Assembly: GCF_014127285.1 (NCBI RefSeq)
Contig: NZ_CP059901.1
Location: forward strand, 1,054,001 to 1,118,000
Length of the DNA: 64,000 nt
Reading direction: 5' to 3'
Source of the DNA: Mumia sp. ZJ1417
GTDB lineage: Bacteria; Actinomycetota; Actinomycetes; Propionibacteriales; Nocardioidaceae
Shown: positions 1 through 8,281 of the stretch, in pieces
Layout of the letters: each line of letters begins with the position of its first letter
Position numbering within the stretch: position 1 is the first letter of the stretch
The notes under the pieces: generated by a model
Told to the model about the DNA's origin: nothing
The model's input: only the letters and a program-made list of their open reading frames with translations
Database searches by the model: none
Translations under genes and position numbers: made by a program

Positions 1-589
1 CCGACATCCACCGCAGCCGCTCGAGGACCTCGGGCGAGTATGCGCCGTAGCGGAGGACTTTGCCGAGACCCTCGTTGAGCGAGCAGTACGTGCGCGCACC
101 GGTCGAGGCGTCCTCCAGGACGAACACCCACATCGACGGCGAGACGACACCCGCCATCGGGCCGACGGCGTGGTGGTGGTGACAAGGGTCGAGGGTGTAG
201 CCGCTGCCGGAGGCGAACAGCGCCGCCGCGTCCTCCGGGTCGTCGACGAGGCCCTCGAAGGCCGCCGCGCCCATGAGCGCGCCGCGCATCGGGCCCGACG
301 CGCGCTCCCACGAGATCGGCGGGCCGGCGTGGAGGAAGTCGCCCGTGCCGAGCCCGAGCGCCTCGCTCGCCGGCAGGACGTCCACGAGCTGCGCCGTGAC
401 ACCGAGGTAGGCGTCGACGGCCTTGGCGTTGGCCTCCGCGCGCAGCGGGTCGGCGATCACGGTGGCGAGGTCGTCGATCGTGCCCGGCATCGGGGGCTGC
501 CAGTCGACGCGGTTGACGGTCACGGCCTGGTCGGCGACGGCGTCGGCGAACAGGTCCGTCCCCGTGGTGACGACGGTCGGTGCGGTCAT
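1..589 (-). CDS. allG: DUF1116 protein, AllG-like carbamoyltransferase subunit (partial)
   Basis: The visible 196 residues are the N-terminal part; the gene runs off the left edge. The family (DUF1116, E. coli YlbE) is one of three proteins, AllF, AllG and AllH, assigned in E. coli to oxamate carbamoyltransferase, which phosphorolyses an N-carbamoyl compound to carbamoyl phosphate. Visible hallmarks are VDWQPPMPG near residue 28 and a His-rich CHHHHAVGPMAG stretch followed by SPSMWVF near residues 138-157, typical of DUF1116. The ATG at 589 overlaps the stop of allF by four bases (ATGA), so it is translationally coupled as the last visible gene of allH-allF-allG. Family assignment is firm; the substrate here is not known. 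Confidence 0.88.
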   Translation of the reverse strand, partial: MTAPTVVTTGTDLFADAVADQAVTVNRVDWQPPMPGTIDDLATVIADPLRAEANAKAVDAYLGVTAQLVDVLPASEALGLGTGDFLHAGPPISWERASGPMRGALMGAAAFEGLVDDPEDAAALFASGSGYTLDPCHHHHAVGPMAGVVSPSMWVFVLEDASTGARTYCSLNEGLGKVLRYGAYSPEVLERLRWMS

Positions 590-2151
590 CGGCGTTCTCC
601 TGACGCGGTGACGGAGGTGTCTGGGGCGGCCGAATCGGCCGAGTCGAGCGGGGCACCGGCGGCGGTCACGAGGTCGAGCGCGTGACGGGTGGCCTCGGCG
701 TTGGAGGCGAGGACGTACGCTCCGGCGGCGGCCAGCGCATCGGCCTGGATGTCGAGGCCCTGCGGGTCGGCGTCCGTCCCGATCAGGCTCACCACGACGG
801 GAAGGGTGCGACCGGCCTCGGCAGCGCGGGTGCGAGCGTCGGCGACGGCAGGCGCGAGCGCTGCGGCGGGGTCCGGCTCGGCGCCGTGGCCGAGGACGAC
901 GTCGAGGAGCACGACGGCGGTCGTCGGGTCCTCGGCGGCGCGGGCGAGCGCCGCGAGGCGCAGCGTCGGGTCGATCATCGGGTGGGCACGCCCGACGGTG
1001 AGGGCATCGTCGCCGAAGTCGACCATCGTGTGGGCGTCGACGGGCGTCCCGGAGGTGATCACACGCGTGTCGAGGGCGAGCTCGGGCGCCAGCGGGATGT
1101 TGCTGCGGATCGGGCCGAGCACGTCCGCCGCGATGAGCATGGCCTCGTCGCACAGGGTGCCGCCGACGAAGAGTCCGCGCAGGAACCCCGGTCCGCTCGC
1201 CTTCTCGGGCTCGCCCCACCGGCGCCAGTGCGGTACGGCGACGTCGAGGGCGGTGAGCACCGCTTCCGTACGGGCGGTGAGATCGGTGCCGGGGGAGAGC
1301 AGCGCGAGCTCGACAGGGACGTCGAGCGACTGCGCGTACGAAGTGATCGCCTCGGCGACCTCGGGGGCCGGTGGCTTCGAGACGAGGACGACGTGGCTGG
1401 TCGCCGGGTCCGCGTCGAGCCGCGCGAGCGCCGTCCGGGTCGCGAGTCCACCGACGGCCTGCGAGAGGTCGCGCCCGCCGACGCCGAGCGCGGCGCTGAC
1501 GCCGACGCCCGCCTGGTCGAGGAGGCAGATGATCTGCTGCGTGCCCGTACCAGAGGCGGCGACGACGCCGACGGGGCCGGGGCGGACGGTGTTGGCGAAG
1601 CCGAGGCCGACACCGCCGACGAGGGCCGTGCCGCAGTCGGGGCCCATGACGAGGACGTCTCGTCCGGCGGCCGCGCGCTTGAGCGCCAGCTCGGCCTCGA
1701 GCGGCACGTTGTCGCTGAAGATCATCACGTCGTGACCGGCCTCGACCGCGTCCATCGCCTCCGGGAGCGCGGACGCGCCGGGAACGGAGACCAGGACCAC
1801 CGCGTCGCGCGGGGCCTCGCGCAGCGCCGAGGCCGTCGTACGGGCGGGAGCGGTCGTCGCAGCGCCGTCACGCGAGGCCGGCCGGCTGGCGGCGGCGAGC
1901 GCCTCGTCGACGGCGGCGAGCGCGTCCTCCAGCGTCGACTCGGCCAGCCGCAGCGCGACGACCATGTCATTGGGGCTGGTCTCGGCAGGGACGTCGAAGC
2001 CCATCGCGGCGAGCGTGTCCAGGTTCAGGGCGGTGGCCATCGCGACCTGGGCCTCCGTGATGCCGGGCGTGCCGGCGACCCGCTTGCTCACCTGGAGCAG
2101 CGTCACGGAGTCGGCGTACGCGCCGGACCGGATTCGTACGTGGTCGGTCAT
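586..2151 (-). CDS. allF: FdrA/AllF-like acyl-CoA synthetase family protein, putative carbamoyltransferase subunit
   Basis: This 521-residue protein belongs to the FdrA family, related to succinyl-CoA synthetase. Visible motifs are a nucleotide-binding-like VLVSVPGAS near 119, MGPDCGTALVGG near 169-180 and ASGTGTQQII near 199-208, which resembles the succinyl-CoA ligase region around the phosphohistidine. In E. coli FdrA (AllF) acts with AllG and AllH as oxamate carbamoyltransferase. The gene lies 53 bp downstream of allH and overlaps allG by 4 bp, so the three form one operon. No allantoin-pathway genes are visible nearby; the locus instead carries pyrimidine-type and hydantoin-type enzymes, so the substrate may be a ureido acid other than oxalurate (inference). 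Confidence 0.88.
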   Translation of the reverse strand: MTDHVRIRSGAYADSVTLLQVSKRVAGTPGITEAQVAMATALNLDTLAAMGFDVPAETSPNDMVVALRLAESTLEDALAAVDEALAAASRPASRDGAATTAPARTTASALREAPRDAVVLVSVPGASALPEAMDAVEAGHDVMIFSDNVPLEAELALKRAAAGRDVLVMGPDCGTALVGGVGLGFANTVRPGPVGVVAASGTGTQQIICLLDQAGVGVSAALGVGGRDLSQAVGGLATRTALARLDADPATSHVVLVSKPPAPEVAEAITSYAQSLDVPVELALLSPGTDLTARTEAVLTALDVAVPHWRRWGEPEKASGPGFLRGLFVGGTLCDEAMLIAADVLGPIRSNIPLAPELALDTRVITSGTPVDAHTMVDFGDDALTVGRAHPMIDPTLRLAALARAAEDPTTAVVLLDVVLGHGAEPDPAAALAPAVADARTRAAEAGRTLPVVVSLIGTDADPQGLDIQADALAAAGAYVLASNAEATRHALDLVTAAGAPLDSADSAAPDTSVTASGERR

Positions 2152-2204
2152 CAGTCTCCTTGTCGTCGGCCGCCCACGCTGTGAAGCGAAGATGACCCTT
2201 CTCG

Positions 2205-3038
2205 TCAGATGGATTGCGGCAGGTGGATTGCGTCAGGTTGCTTGCACAGCGGGGACGCGAGAGGGACGGACAGGGCGACGCCGAGCGCGAGGCCCGTGCC
2301 CGAGGTGTGGCCGACGGCGCGCAGGGCGGCCAGCGTCGTCGGGTCTTCGGGGTCAGCGAGGTAGGCGCGCAGCTGTGGGACGGCCTCGCCCCGCACCGCG
2401 TGCGCGAGGAGGACGGCCGAGACCGTCGTCGTACGGGCCGGGGCGTCGGTGAGCACGGCGGCCGCGACCCGTCCACCGCGGTGCCCGCGGGCGTACCGGC
2501 CGACGAGCCAGCCGGCAAGGACGTCGTCGCCGAGCGGGGTCAGCCCGGGACCGCGGCCGAGCAGGGCGGTGGCGGCGGCAGGGTCGTCGGCACGAAGGGC
2601 GTCGTACGTGTCCTCAGGAAGGCCGGGGAGGTGGGGCGTGACTGCGGGGAGGAGCTCGTCGGCGTCGGCGGCCACCGGCCCAGCGTCGGCAACCACCGGC
2701 CGTACGGTCGCGTCGACCAGCCTGCCCACCCGGACCTCGCGCCCGTCCACCGTGCAGCGGCCGGCGCCGAGCACGACCTCTCGGGCGTCGCCGACGTGGT
2801 CCCAGCCGGTCGCGAGCCCGCAGGGCACGACGACGGCGTCGCGGGCGAGGACGGCGACGACGGTGTGACGGTCCTGCGCGTACACGGCATAGGGGCTGCG
2901 CGCGACGATCGTCGCGACGCGTCGAGGGCCGCGCAGGACTGCTGCCACGCCTGCGGTCGCGGCGGCCGGGTGCGGCGCGGGACGGCTAGGAGAGAGGCGT
3001 CCCGCGGACTCGGTCCGGAGTCGGATCGGCGCGGCCAT
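2205..3038 (-). CDS. allH: DUF2877 protein, AllH-like carbamoyltransferase subunit
   Basis: This 277-residue protein matches DUF2877 (E. coli YlbF, now AllH), the third subunit of the oxamate carbamoyltransferase set. The clearest family signature is GRGPGLTPLGDDVLAGWL near residues 174-191. It is the first gene of the leftward allH-allF-allG operon. There is no Shine-Dalgarno before the ATG. Instead a TACTCT box (3045-3050, minus strand) lies six bases upstream, which suggests a leaderless transcript. The pucR-type regulator diverges only 35 bp away, so shared control is likely. Confidence 0.85.
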   Translation of the reverse strand: MAAPIRLRTESAGRLSPSRPAPHPAAATAGVAAVLRGPRRVATIVARSPYAVYAQDRHTVVAVLARDAVVVPCGLATGWDHVGDAREVVLGAGRCTVDGREVRVGRLVDATVRPVVADAGPVAADADELLPAVTPHLPGLPEDTYDALRADDPAAATALLGRGPGLTPLGDDVLAGWLVGRYARGHRGGRVAAAVLTDAPARTTTVSAVLLAHAVRGEAVPQLRAYLADPEDPTTLAALRAVGHTSGTGLALGVALSVPLASPLCKQPDAIHLPQSI

Positions 3039-3073
3039 GGCGTCAGAGTAGGAGCGTTCGCTACGGTGAGCCG
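3039..3073. promoter_or_regulatory. Overlapping divergent promoters, allH / PucR-type regulator
   Basis: The 35 bp between the two divergent start codons carry a -10-like TACTCT for allH (3045-3050, minus strand, 6 nt from the ATG) and a -10-like TACGGT for the regulator (3062-3067, plus strand, 6 nt from the ATG). Both fit actinobacterial leaderless promoters. The -35 region of each would fall on or beyond the -10 of the other, so the two polymerases would compete. No strong -35 hexamer is seen for either. Confidence 0.45.
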
Positions 3074-4765
3074 ATGGCGAGACTTGCCAACGATCAGCCT
3101 GATCGCTCTCACAACCTGACAGACACGACGTACGGGCTTCCTCTTGCCGACGTCGTGCGGATCGACGCGCTCACCGGCGCGAAGACCCTCGCCGGAGTCG
3201 AGGGGATGCAGCGGCCGGTGACCGGCCTCAACGTCATGGAGGTCCCCGACGTCCTGGGGTGGGTCAAGCCGCACGAGCTCCTCGTGACCACCGGCTTCCC
3301 GTTGCTCGACGGCGCGCGGCGGCTCGACGTCCCGAGGATGGTGGCGCTCGTGCAGGGTCTGTACGACGCCTCGTTGGCCGGTTTCGCGATCAAGCTCGGG
3401 CGCTACGTCGACGCGGTGCCCGACGAGGTCCTCGCGCTCGCCGACGCGCTCAGCTTCCCGATCGTGCAGATCCCTGACGAGGTCGCGTTCGACGACGTGC
3501 TCAAGGACGCGTACGCCGCGCTCAACGCGTTCCAGTCGAACGTCCTCGCGCAGATCGACGCGCTGCACTCCGCCCTGACGATGATCGTCCTCGAGGGCGG
3601 CGACCTCGAGCAGATCGCCGCCGAGGTGTCCCAGGTCCTCGACGTCGGTGTCATGGTCACGTCCACGGACGGGCGCGAGTGGGCCGGTGCGCTGAGCGAC
3701 GAGGCCCGGGCGACCCTCGAGGTGAGCGAGTTCCTCGACATGTCCGGCCGCGTACGCGTCGAGCGCCTGCGCGGCGCGCGCCCGTTCGGCTCCGGCGAGA
3801 TCCGCGTCCTCAGCGTCGCGGCCTCGGGCACCGAGCTCGCGCGGGTGGTCGTGGTCAGCGAGAAGCGGGCCCTGCGGGCGAGCGACGTCTATGCCCTGGA
3901 GCGGGCCGCAACCGTCGCCGCGCTGCTCATCACGCGCATGCAGGCGGTCGTCGCGGTGGAGGGCAAGTATCGCGGAGACTTCCTCCGCGACGTGCTGACG
4001 GACCGCGCGGAGAGCCCGCAGTACGTCCTCGAGCACGCCGAGGGCCTCGGCTGGGACCTTGACCGCCCGCTCGTCGTCGTGGTCGCGCAGCTCGACCCGC
4101 CAGAGGCGGGGGAGGCGCCGGTGTCGAGCCGCACGCGCCGCGGCTACCAGGACCGGTTCGCGGCGGCGTGGCGCCAGGTGGTCGAGCGGCGTGGGCGTAG
4201 CATCGCGGTCGCGGACTTCTCCTCGCAGGTGGTCGCGCTGCTTCCGGTCGCCGAGGACGCGTCGGACGTGTCCGAGGTCGTCGAGGAGGCGCTGGCCGCC
4301 GTACGGGGAGACTCCGGCGGAGGTCGTCGTCCGTTCTCCGCGGGAATCAGCCGCGTCGTCACCGGCGTAGAGGCGTTGCCCGACGCATACACCCGTGCCC
4401 GCAAGGCCGTCGAGGTCGGGCGACGCATGAAGGGGACGGGGTCGACGACGTACTTCGACCGCCTCGGCGTCCGCCGCCTGCTGTCGCAGGTCGAGGACCC
4501 AGCCGAGCTCGACGGGTTCGTGTCGGAGTTGCTTGGCACGCTCGCCGAGGACACGGCCACGGCCGCCGACCTGCGGGCGACGTTGCAGGTGCTGCTCGAC
4601 GTCAACCTCAATGTCGCAGAGGCGGCGCGAACGCAGCACTTCCACTACAACACGATGCGCTACCGCGTCACCAAGCTCGAGAGCCTGCTCGGCCCGTTCA
4701 GCACCGATCCGCAGGTGCGGCTCGACGTGGCGGTCGCCCTTCAGATCCTGCACATGCGGGAGTGA
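3074..4765 (+). CDS. PucR-family transcriptional regulator
   Basis: This 563-residue regulator has an N-terminal PucR ligand-sensing domain (about residues 15-140, with GVEGMQRPVTGLNVMEVPDV) and a C-terminal HTH_30 DNA-binding domain (about 495-560, with NLNVAEAARTQHFHYNTMRY followed by the recognition-helix region). PucR proteins control purine, pyrimidine and other nitrogen-catabolic genes, often as activators. Here it diverges from the allHFG operon and is 0.7 kb from the uracil-permease/molybdenum-hydroxylase operon, so it is the best candidate for pathway regulator (inference). A TACGGT box six bases before the ATG and the lack of a clear ribosome binding site suggest leaderless translation. 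Confidence 0.93.
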   Translation: MARLANDQPDRSHNLTDTTYGLPLADVVRIDALTGAKTLAGVEGMQRPVTGLNVMEVPDVLGWVKPHELLVTTGFPLLDGARRLDVPRMVALVQGLYDASLAGFAIKLGRYVDAVPDEVLALADALSFPIVQIPDEVAFDDVLKDAYAALNAFQSNVLAQIDALHSALTMIVLEGGDLEQIAAEVSQVLDVGVMVTSTDGREWAGALSDEARATLEVSEFLDMSGRVRVERLRGARPFGSGEIRVLSVAASGTELARVVVVSEKRALRASDVYALERAATVAALLITRMQAVVAVEGKYRGDFLRDVLTDRAESPQYVLEHAEGLGWDLDRPLVVVVAQLDPPEAGEAPVSSRTRRGYQDRFAAAWRQVVERRGRSIAVADFSSQVVALLPVAEDASDVSEVVEEALAAVRGDSGGGRRPFSAGISRVVTGVEALPDAYTRARKAVEVGRRMKGTGSTTYFDRLGVRRLLSQVEDPAELDGFVSELLGTLAEDTATAADLRATLQVLLDVNLNVAEAARTQHFHYNTMRYRVTKLESLLGPFSTDPQVRLDVAVALQILHMRE

Positions 4766-4772
4766 GGGCGCG

Positions 4773-5240
4773 CTACGGCTGGAAGTACTCCGACATCATG
4801 GCGCTGACCCACTCGGGCTGCGTGGTGCTCACGGGGAGGAACTCCGCCATCGTGGGCTTGAGGTCGATGACGGGCGTGCCGGAGACGGCGTCGAGCCCCA
4901 CCACGGTCAGCTCGTGGCCGCGGACGGACTCGATCGCACAGCTCGTGACCCCGATGCGGTTCGGCCTGCGCGGGCCACGTCCCGCGAAGACGCCGACGGG
5001 TGGGAGGTCGGCGCGGCCACGGTACGGGCGGGGCTCGCGGAAGTCGCCGCCGTCGGGGAACTGGTCGAAGAGGAAGAGCACGTCCACGTGGGAGAACCCG
5101 TCCAGACCTTGCAGGCTCGCCTCGCCGAAGCGATCGTCGACGGTGATCGTGCTGCGTACGGCGCCCCAGTTGTCCGTGTGCTGGACGTCCGTCCGGTCGT
5201 TGCGGACGGTCCCGATCGGCGTGATCTCGAAGCTCGGCAT
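4773..5240 (-). CDS. trmO: tRNA (adenine37-N6)-methyltransferase TrmO
   Basis: This 155-residue protein is a TrmO (TsaA, UPF0066) family enzyme, which uses S-adenosylmethionine to methylate N6-threonylcarbamoyladenosine at position 37 of tRNA. Supporting motifs are the N-terminal ITPIGTVRNDR, the GFSHVDVLFLFDQF stretch (about 47-60) and the signature RPNRIGVTSCAI (about 93-104). It is a stand-alone minus-strand gene convergent with the PucR-type regulator and ends eight bases from it. It looks like a housekeeping gene between two blocks of the catabolic locus. Confidence 0.9.
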   Translation of the reverse strand: MPSFEITPIGTVRNDRTDVQHTDNWGAVRSTITVDDRFGEASLQGLDGFSHVDVLFLFDQFPDGGDFREPRPYRGRADLPPVGVFAGRGPRRPNRIGVTSCAIESVRGHELTVVGLDAVSGTPVIDLKPTMAEFLPVSTTQPEWVSAMMSEYFQP

Positions 5241-5436
5241 CGCTCGAGGCTATCGCCGTCCACGTTCTTTTCCGACAGATGAACACGCAGAGCAAGGGGT
5301 GACAGCACCCCACGGGTTCCGTTGGCACTTTCGCACCATGCCGCGTCTCTCGCGTCACTACTAGGGTCACGACATTGGACCGGGTGCGCTGTCCGAGATC
5401 CCCCGGCGGCCGCTCGCACACTCTGAGGAGACCGGC

Positions 5437-6825
5437 ATGTCGATGTTCAAGTGGGAAGTGGTGCACGGAGGCAAGACACCACCTCCTGGTCAAGCGGTCG
5501 GACCGCGCCAGCGTCTGAGCTGGGGCCGTACGGCCGGGCTCGGAGCGCAGCACGTGGTGGCGATGTTCGGTGCCACGTTCGTATTCCCCGTGGTGATGGG
5601 GCTCGACCCGAACCTGGCGATCCTGTTCTCGGGCATCTGCACGATCATGTTCCTGCTCATCACCAACAACATGGTCCCGAGCTATCTCGGTACGAGCGCC
5701 TCGTTCGTCGCCGCCGTCGCGGCGATCCGGAGCCAGGGCGGTGACTCGTCCGACGTCACCGGCGCGATCCTCGTCGCGGGCCTCGTCCTCGCCGCCATCG
5801 GCGTCGCGGTGCACTTCGCCGGCACGACGTTCCTGCACAAGCTGCTCCCGCCGGCCGTCACCGGCGCCGTCGTCATGCTGATCGGCTTCAACCTGGCGCC
5901 CGTCGTCGCCGGCAAGTACTGGCCGCAGGACCAGTGGATCGCGCTCCTCACCGCGACCTTCATGATCGGCGCCGCGGTCCTGCTGCCGGGCTTCTGGGGG
6001 CGCATCGCCGTCTTCCTCGCGCTGATCTTTGGCTACCTGGTCTCATGGCTCGCCGACATCCTCTTCGGCGACATCACCTCGTTCGTGCCCAAAGCCGGCG
6101 AAGAGGTCGCGCACCAGCGCGTCGACTGGTCCGGAGTCAGCTCGGCCGACTGGATCGGCTTCCCCAACAGCACGCTCGCCGACGGGGTCTCGGCCGTCCA
6201 CTCGCCGAGCTTCAGCTTCACCTTCATCCTCCTGGTTCTCCCGGGCGTCATCGCCCTGATCGCCGAGAACACCGGCCACGTCAAGGCCGTCGCGGAGATG
6301 ACCGGCGACGACCTCGACCCGTACATGGGTCGCGCGATCGGTGCCGACGGTCTCGCCACCGCGTTCGCGAGCGCGTTCGGCGGCTCGCCCACGACGACGT
6401 ACGCCGAGAACATCGGCGTCATGTCCGCGACGCGGATCTACTCGACCGCCGCGTACTACTTTGCGGCGCTGGTCGCGATCTTCCTCGGTCTCTGCCCGAA
6501 GTTCGGTGCGATCGTCAACGCGATCCCCGGGGGCGTCCTCGGCGGCATCACGGTCGTCCTGTACGGCATGATCGGCCTGGTCGGCGCCAAGATCTGGGTT
6601 GAGAACCACGTTGACTTCGGTGATCCGGCGAACATCGTCGGTCTGGCAGCAGGCATCATCATCGGTGTCGGCAACGTGTCGCTTGTCTTCTCCGACGACT
6701 TCCAGCTCGGCGGCATCGCTCTCGGCACGATCCTTGCCATCGGCTACTACCACATGGTGGCCTGGAAACGGCCACCCGCGCACACCACCGACGAGGGCGC
6801 GGAGGAGGTGACGAGGCAGCTGTGA
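5437..6825 (+). CDS. uraA: Uracil permease, NCS2 family (UraA-like)
   Basis: This 462-residue multi-pass membrane protein belongs to the NCS2 nucleobase:cation symporters. AQHVVAMFGATFVFP (about 38-51) is the conserved TM1 region. Two substrate-coordinating glutamates equivalent to those of E. coli UraA appear in IAENTGH (E277) and TYAENIGVM (E324). The TYAENIGVM form resembles uracil permeases rather than xanthine permeases, which carry a QN pair there. A GAGGAG ribosome binding site lies six bases before the ATG. A TAGGGT at 5362 could be the -10. The stop overlaps the next gene by 4 bp (GTGA). It is the first gene of an operon with a molybdenum hydroxylase, pointing to uptake of the enzyme's substrate. 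Confidence 0.92.
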   Translation: MSMFKWEVVHGGKTPPPGQAVGPRQRLSWGRTAGLGAQHVVAMFGATFVFPVVMGLDPNLAILFSGICTIMFLLITNNMVPSYLGTSASFVAAVAAIRSQGGDSSDVTGAILVAGLVLAAIGVAVHFAGTTFLHKLLPPAVTGAVVMLIGFNLAPVVAGKYWPQDQWIALLTATFMIGAAVLLPGFWGRIAVFLALIFGYLVSWLADILFGDITSFVPKAGEEVAHQRVDWSGVSSADWIGFPNSTLADGVSAVHSPSFSFTFILLVLPGVIALIAENTGHVKAVAEMTGDDLDPYMGRAIGADGLATAFASAFGGSPTTTYAENIGVMSATRIYSTAAYYFAALVAIFLGLCPKFGAIVNAIPGGVLGGITVVLYGMIGLVGAKIWVENHVDFGDPANIVGLAAGIIIGVGNVSLVFSDDFQLGGIALGTILAIGYYHMVAWKRPPAHTTDEGAEEVTRQL

Positions 6826-7706
6826 AGCCCGCACCGTTCTCCTACGTCCGCCCGGCCACCCTCGACGAGGCGCTGGCCGTGCTCGCGGCCGACCCGCACG
6901 CCAAGGTGCTGGCCGGGGGCCAGAGCCTGGTCCCGCTGCTGTCGATGCGCCTGGCTCAGCCGAGCACGCTCGTCGACATCAACGGTCTCGCCGAGCTGGC
7001 CTACGTCCGGACTGATGAGGACGGTGTCCGCATCGGGGCGCTGGCCCGCCACGCCGACGTCGAGTCCGACGCCGACGCGTGGCGGGTCCAGCCCCTGCTG
7101 CGGCAGGCGCTACGCCTGGTCGCCCACCCGACGATCCGCAACCGCGGGACGACCCTCGGATCGGTCGTCCACGCCGACGCTGCTGCGGAGATGCCCGCCG
7201 TGGTGTCCCTGCTCGGCGCCAAGGTGCTGGTCGCCTCGACCGAGGGACGCCGCACCATCGATGCCACCGACCTGTTCATCGGCCCGCTGGAGTGCACGGT
7301 CCGTACGAGCGAGGTCGCGCTCGAGCTCCAGGTGCCCGCGCTCGGCGCACGGACGGGCTCGGCGATCGACGAAGTCGCACGCCGTCACGGCGACTACGCC
7401 CTGTGCGGCGTCGCCTCCGTCGTCTCGGTCGGCCAGACCGGGGCGATCGAGACGGTGCGAGCCTCGTACCTCTCGGTCTCGCTGACCCCGCTCGTCCTCG
7501 ACCTCTCCGAGGCGTTCATCGACGGCACGGCTAGCGACGCCAACCTCGAGGCGGCGGTCGAGATCGCGACGGCGGGCGTCGACCCCGACACCGACATCCA
7601 TGCGACGGCCGACTACCGCCGCCACCTCGCGGGCGTGCTCACGCGCCGCGTGGTGCGCGACGCGTACTCCCGCGCCGTCGCCCCCGACCCGGAGGGAGCC
7701 CGATGA
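6822..7706 (+). CDS. Molybdenum hydroxylase FAD-binding (medium) subunit, CoxM/XdhB type
   Basis: This 294-residue FAD subunit has the FAD-binding signatures AGGQSLVPLLSMRLAQP (about 31-47) and TIRNRGTTLGSVVHADAAAE (about 105-124), followed by the CO dehydrogenase flavoprotein C-terminal domain. It passes electrons from the iron-sulphur subunit to a quinone or other acceptor. The GTG start overlaps the permease stop by 4 bp and its stop overlaps the next gene by 4 bp. The cofactor binding and subunit role are clear; the substrate must be inferred from context (uracil or a related pyrimidine). Confidence 0.92.
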   Translation: MKPAPFSYVRPATLDEALAVLAADPHAKVLAGGQSLVPLLSMRLAQPSTLVDINGLAELAYVRTDEDGVRIGALARHADVESDADAWRVQPLLRQALRLVAHPTIRNRGTTLGSVVHADAAAEMPAVVSLLGAKVLVASTEGRRTIDATDLFIGPLECTVRTSEVALELQVPALGARTGSAIDEVARRHGDYALCGVASVVSVGQTGAIETVRASYLSVSLTPLVLDLSEAFIDGTASDANLEAAVEIATAGVDPDTDIHATADYRRHLAGVLTRRVVRDAYSRAVAPDPEGAR

Positions 7707-8281
7707 CCAGCCAGCCGGAGATCCTCGCGCCCGAGGCGCTGCACCACGTGACGTTCACCGTCAACGGCGCGGCGTACGAGATCGACGTGCCCGCGCGACG
7801 ACTGCTGTCCGACGCGCTGCGTCAGGACGTCGGGCTGACCGGCACGCACGTCGGCTGCGAGCACGGCGTCTGCGGCGCGTGCACGATCCTCGTCGACGGC
7901 CGGCCGATGCGGGCGTGCCTGCTGCTCGCCGTGTCCGTCGAAGGCGCGTCGCTGACGACGGTGGAAGGCCTCACCGAGTCGGGCGATCGCCTCGGCCCGG
8001 TGCAGCAGGCGTTCAAGGAGTGCCACGGGCTGCAGTGCGGCTTCTGCACCCCGGGGTTCCTCACCACCATCACCGCAGGTCTGCGCGAGAACCCTGACCC
8101 GACCGAGGACGAGGCGCGCGAGATGATCGCCGGCAACCTCTGCCGATGCACGGGCTATCAGAACATCGTGAAGTCCGTCCTGCGTGCGGCCGAGATCGCG
8201 GGGTCTCGACAGGCTCGACCGGCGGAGGGGTCGTTGGTTGAGCCTGTCGAAACCACTCCCGAGACCGGTGGTGACGCATGA
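7703..8281 (+). CDS. Molybdenum hydroxylase 2Fe-2S (small) subunit, CoxS type
   Basis: This 192-residue subunit carries two 2Fe-2S clusters. Cys52, Cys57, Cys60 and Cys72 (GCEHGVCGAC then MRAC) form the plant-ferredoxin-type cluster. Cys112, Cys115, Cys147 and Cys149 (QCGFC and CRC) form the second. The last about 25 residues, after AAEIAG, are not typical of the family. They are encoded by an inverted pair of the dispersed GGTCTCGACAGGCTCGACC repeat (8202-8254) and read SLVEPVET. The gene is coupled on both sides through ATGA overlaps. Confidence 0.94.
   Translation: MTSQPEILAPEALHHVTFTVNGAAYEIDVPARRLLSDALRQDVGLTGTHVGCEHGVCGACTILVDGRPMRACLLLAVSVEGASLTTVEGLTESGDRLGPVQQAFKECHGLQCGFCTPGFLTTITAGLRENPDPTEDEAREMIAGNLCRCTGYQNIVKSVLRAAEIAGSRQARPAEGSLVEPVETTPETGGDA
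8202..8254. repeat. Dispersed repeat, inverted pair, inside the coxS-type gene
   Basis: GGTCTCGACAGGCTCGACC at 8202-8220 is followed after a 14-base spacer by the near-inverse TGGTTGAGCCTGTCGAAACC at 8235-8254, so the two can pair into a hairpin. Related units lie at 11156, 19874 and 43789. The element is read in frame and forms the C-terminal extension of the iron-sulphur subunit. Confidence 0.75.

Noticed and set aside
2540-4753. A 737-residue open frame on the minus strand
   Set aside because: It is antisense to the PucR-type regulator, rich in Arg/His/Asp with no domain, as expected for a shadow of GC-rich coding DNA.
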